This document shows positions 3,871 to 5,507 of a DNA stretch of 5,507 bases, piece after piece (position 1 is the first letter of the stretch; every line of letters begins with the position of its first letter). Origin of the DNA: an uncultured Bacteroidales bacterium (GTDB lineage: Bacteria > Bacteroidota > Bacteroidia > Bacteroidales > UBA932); the NCBI GenBank assembly GCA_900317065.1, contig ONFK01000124.1, positions 1-5,507 of the forward strand, read 5' to 3'. Made by a program: the position numbers and the translations under genes. A model generated the notes under the pieces. It had not been told where the DNA came from, ran no database searches, and saw only the letters and a program-made list of their open reading frames with translations.

Positions 3871-5507
3871 CTGCTTCTATCGTAATTGTGCGCTTGGCCT
3901 CGTTCTGGTTCGCATCCCTGCTCATCTGCTGCCGCTTCTTGCGGCTGCGGAACAGGCCTTTCCAGAAATCGCCCCATTTGTTGAATTCTTTCTGATATGT
4001 AATACCCACGCCGTTGCGCTGGGAATAGTCGAGATAGCTCGTGTACTCGTCGGCGGAATGCGAGAACAGATTGAGCCGCAGCTCGCCGGGACGGTCGAGT
4101 TTGACGTCTATGTCGAGGTCGCCCACCATGTCCCCGTTGGGGTTGGTGGACGTGCTGTACTGCCTGTTGCCGAAAGATCCGCGCACTTCCACGCGGTTGT
4201 CGAAGAGCTCCGTGCTGACCGAAACGTCGTAAAGGTCCGTGCCGCTCGAATTCTGCTGATAGCCCACGCCGAGGTCGACGGGGATATCCATCCTGTTGAG
4301 CAGGTTGCTGAGCTGGCGCGACATCATCTCGGTCACGTTGGAGAACACGAGATTCGTATTGTTGACGATGCCGGACTGCTCGTTTTCGAGGAAAGACCCT
4401 GTGACAAGGAGGGCAAGGAACTGCTTCTGCACCTTGTCCTCGGTGTTGAGCGCGCTTTCGACTTCGGATTTCGTGGTGGGGTCGAGGTCGGGAATGTCGA
4501 TGGAGAAGTCCACCTTCGGCGAACTGAGCCTGTCGCTGATGCTGATTCCGCAGTTGACGGTGCGCCGGGTTGCAACCGAAGACGTGTCTGCCATCAGTCG
4601 GTTGATGGAGGTGCGAAGGGTGTAGGTGGCGTCGATGTCAAGCTCGCTGTTCATTATGTCGCCGCCGAATTTGATGGAACTTCCGCTGTTTATGTTGAAG
4701 TTCTTGCTCGTGATGCCCGGGAGGGAGAAGTGATACTTTCCGGAAGCGATGTTGTAGTCGCCGGACACGTCGAATATCCTTCGCGCCGGATTGACTTCTA
4801 CGTTGAATATGCCGGCACCCCTTGCGGTGAGGAAGTTGTCTCCTCCGTTGTCAAGTTCGACAACCGCCTCGAGGTCCGGAGTGGCCACTATCCTGGCGTG
4901 AGCGGTCAGATTGGAAGCCGAAGCCTTCTTGCGCGTGGCCTCCTGCCGGAGCATCTCGAAGAGCATCTCCTCGTAAGGGTCTATGCCGGATTCGCTGTGG
5001 TCGGTGAAGGTGAGCAGGTCTCCGACGCTCGCGGACGACGCACCGTCGAGCGCCACGTGTATGGTGCCCGCCTTGTTGGTGTATACGTTCGCATCTATGT
5101 ATATGTCGTCCAGGGGGCCCTCGAGGCGCACGTCTCCGCTGGCAAACAGGTCGCCGTAGAGGTCGCCGCTCTTGTTTCCGAATACCATCAGATTGTTCAG
5201 GTTCAGCCTTGCATCCAGGATAAAGTCTTTCAGCGACGCGAATCTGAGGCCTCCGTTAAGCAGGCCGTATCCTCCTCCCCGGTCGGTGATGCTGAAGTCG
5301 TCGAATACCAGCCCCTGAGAATCGATGTGGAAAGGACCGCCGAGTTTGTAGCCGACACCGGTGTAGGCGACACGCATCCTGCCGTCTTCGACATGCGCGC
5401 CGTTGCTGCTGAGCGCAAGGCTGTCCAGGGTGCCGCTGACGTTGAATTCGCCTTCGAGGGTGCCACCCAGGCCTGTGATCATCTCCGGCAGTACGGGCGA
5501 GAGAAGC
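3863..5507 (-). CDS. tamB: translocation/assembly module protein TamB, C-terminal part (5' end outside window)
   Basis: The frame stays open to the right edge: after one partial base, the codons 5506-5483 encode LLSPVLPE ahead of the methionine at 5482, so that ATG is internal. 547 C-terminal residues are visible and end at TAA 3863-3865. TamB-like proteins are very large, inner-membrane-anchored, periplasm-spanning beta-rich proteins that help outer-membrane protein assembly or lipid transport. The repetitive beta-strand wording (LEGEFNVSGTLDS, LVFDDFSITDRGGGYGLLNG, GDLFASGDVRLEGPLDDIYI) and the C-terminal DUF490/TamB domain (ending DNRVEVRGSFGNRQ, GDLDIDVKLDRPGELRLNLFSHS, NGVGITYQKEFNKW) are typical of Bacteroidota. 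A basic then acidic tail of about 30 residues follows. It is the first gene of the run within the window; its stop overlaps the methyltransferase start by 8 nt. Confidence 0.92.
   Translation of the reverse strand, partial: LLSPVLPEMITGLGGTLEGEFNVSGTLDSLALSSNGAHVEDGRMRVAYTGVGYKLGGPFHIDSQGLVFDDFSITDRGGGYGLLNGGLRFASLKDFILDARLNLNNLMVFGNKSGDLYGDLFASGDVRLEGPLDDIYIDANVYTNKAGTIHVALDGASSASVGDLLTFTDHSESGIDPYEEMLFEMLRQEATRKKASASNLTAHARIVATPDLEAVVELDNGGDNFLTARGAGIFNVEVNPARRIFDVSGDYNIASGKYHFSLPGITSKNFNINSGSSIKFGGDIMNSELDIDATYTLRTSINRLMADTSSVATRRTVNCGISISDRLSSPKVDFSIDIPDLDPTTKSEVESALNTEDKVQKQFLALLVTGSFLENEQSGIVNNTNLVFSNVTEMMSRQLSNLLNRMDIPVDLGVGYQQNSSGTDLYDVSVSTELFDNRVEVRGSFGNRQYSTSTNPNGDMVGDLDIDVKLDRPGELRLNLFSHSADEYTSYLDYSQRNGVGITYQKEFNKWGDFWKGLFRSRKKRQQMSRDANQNEAKRTITIEADE

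Noticed and set aside
3166..3885. 239-residue plus-strand open frame
   Set aside because: It is antisense to the methyltransferase gene with its conserved motifs; no family resemblance was seen in the plus-strand product.
5480..5482. ATG as the start of tamB
   Set aside because: The frame continues open to the window edge upstream of it and the protein begins mid-repeat, with no signal anchor, so the gene is cut by the window.

Overview
The window looks like chromosomal DNA of a member of the Bacteroidota, probably order Bacteroidales, with moderately high GC (roughly mid-50s percent by eye). The reasons are the short RecQ with the zinc-binding cysteines at its very C terminus, the Bacteroidota-type TamB C-terminal domain, an MtaB with the usual Bacteroidota wording around its radical-SAM site, and mostly weak Shine-Dalgarno signals. 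I cannot name a genus from the sequence.

Layout. Positions 1-540 (+) hold the 3' end of a RecQ-family helicase gene. From 5507 down to 523 (-) runs a tightly packed set of five genes in the order tamB (5' end outside the window), a short RsmI-like methyltransferase, folB, mtaB and a PhnP-like metallo-beta-lactamase-fold hydrolase. Every junction overlaps: 8 nt (tamB/methyltransferase), 64 nt (methyltransferase/folB), 4 nt ATGA (folB/mtaB) and 4 nt ATGA (mtaB/hydrolase). The last gene also overlaps the convergent recQ end by 18 nt. There is therefore no intergenic DNA in the window, and no promoter or terminator was seen. The five genes are most simply read as one transcript starting beyond the right edge, with translational coupling at the two ATGA junctions, each preceded by a strong GGAGG.

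Jobs. TamB is an envelope protein for outer-membrane assembly or lipid transport. The methyltransferase probably acts on RNA. FolB makes a folate precursor. MtaB thiomethylates t6A37 of tRNA. The hydrolase is probably a phosphodiesterase of unknown substrate. They do not form one pathway; the set looks like a housekeeping cluster with a translation/RNA-modification leaning.

The striking feature is inside mtaB. Positions 2307-2477 form a 171-bp, GC-rich (about 71 percent) palindromic element bounded by near-perfect 26/27-bp inverted repeats, with further hairpins between them. It is exactly 57 codons, starts and ends on codon boundaries, and adds a Gly/Ser/Arg-rich segment with no aromatic residues to the linker between the MTTase N-terminal domain and the radical-SAM core. 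It resembles in principle the Rickettsia palindromic elements that insert in frame into genes, and is the best candidate here for something undescribed.
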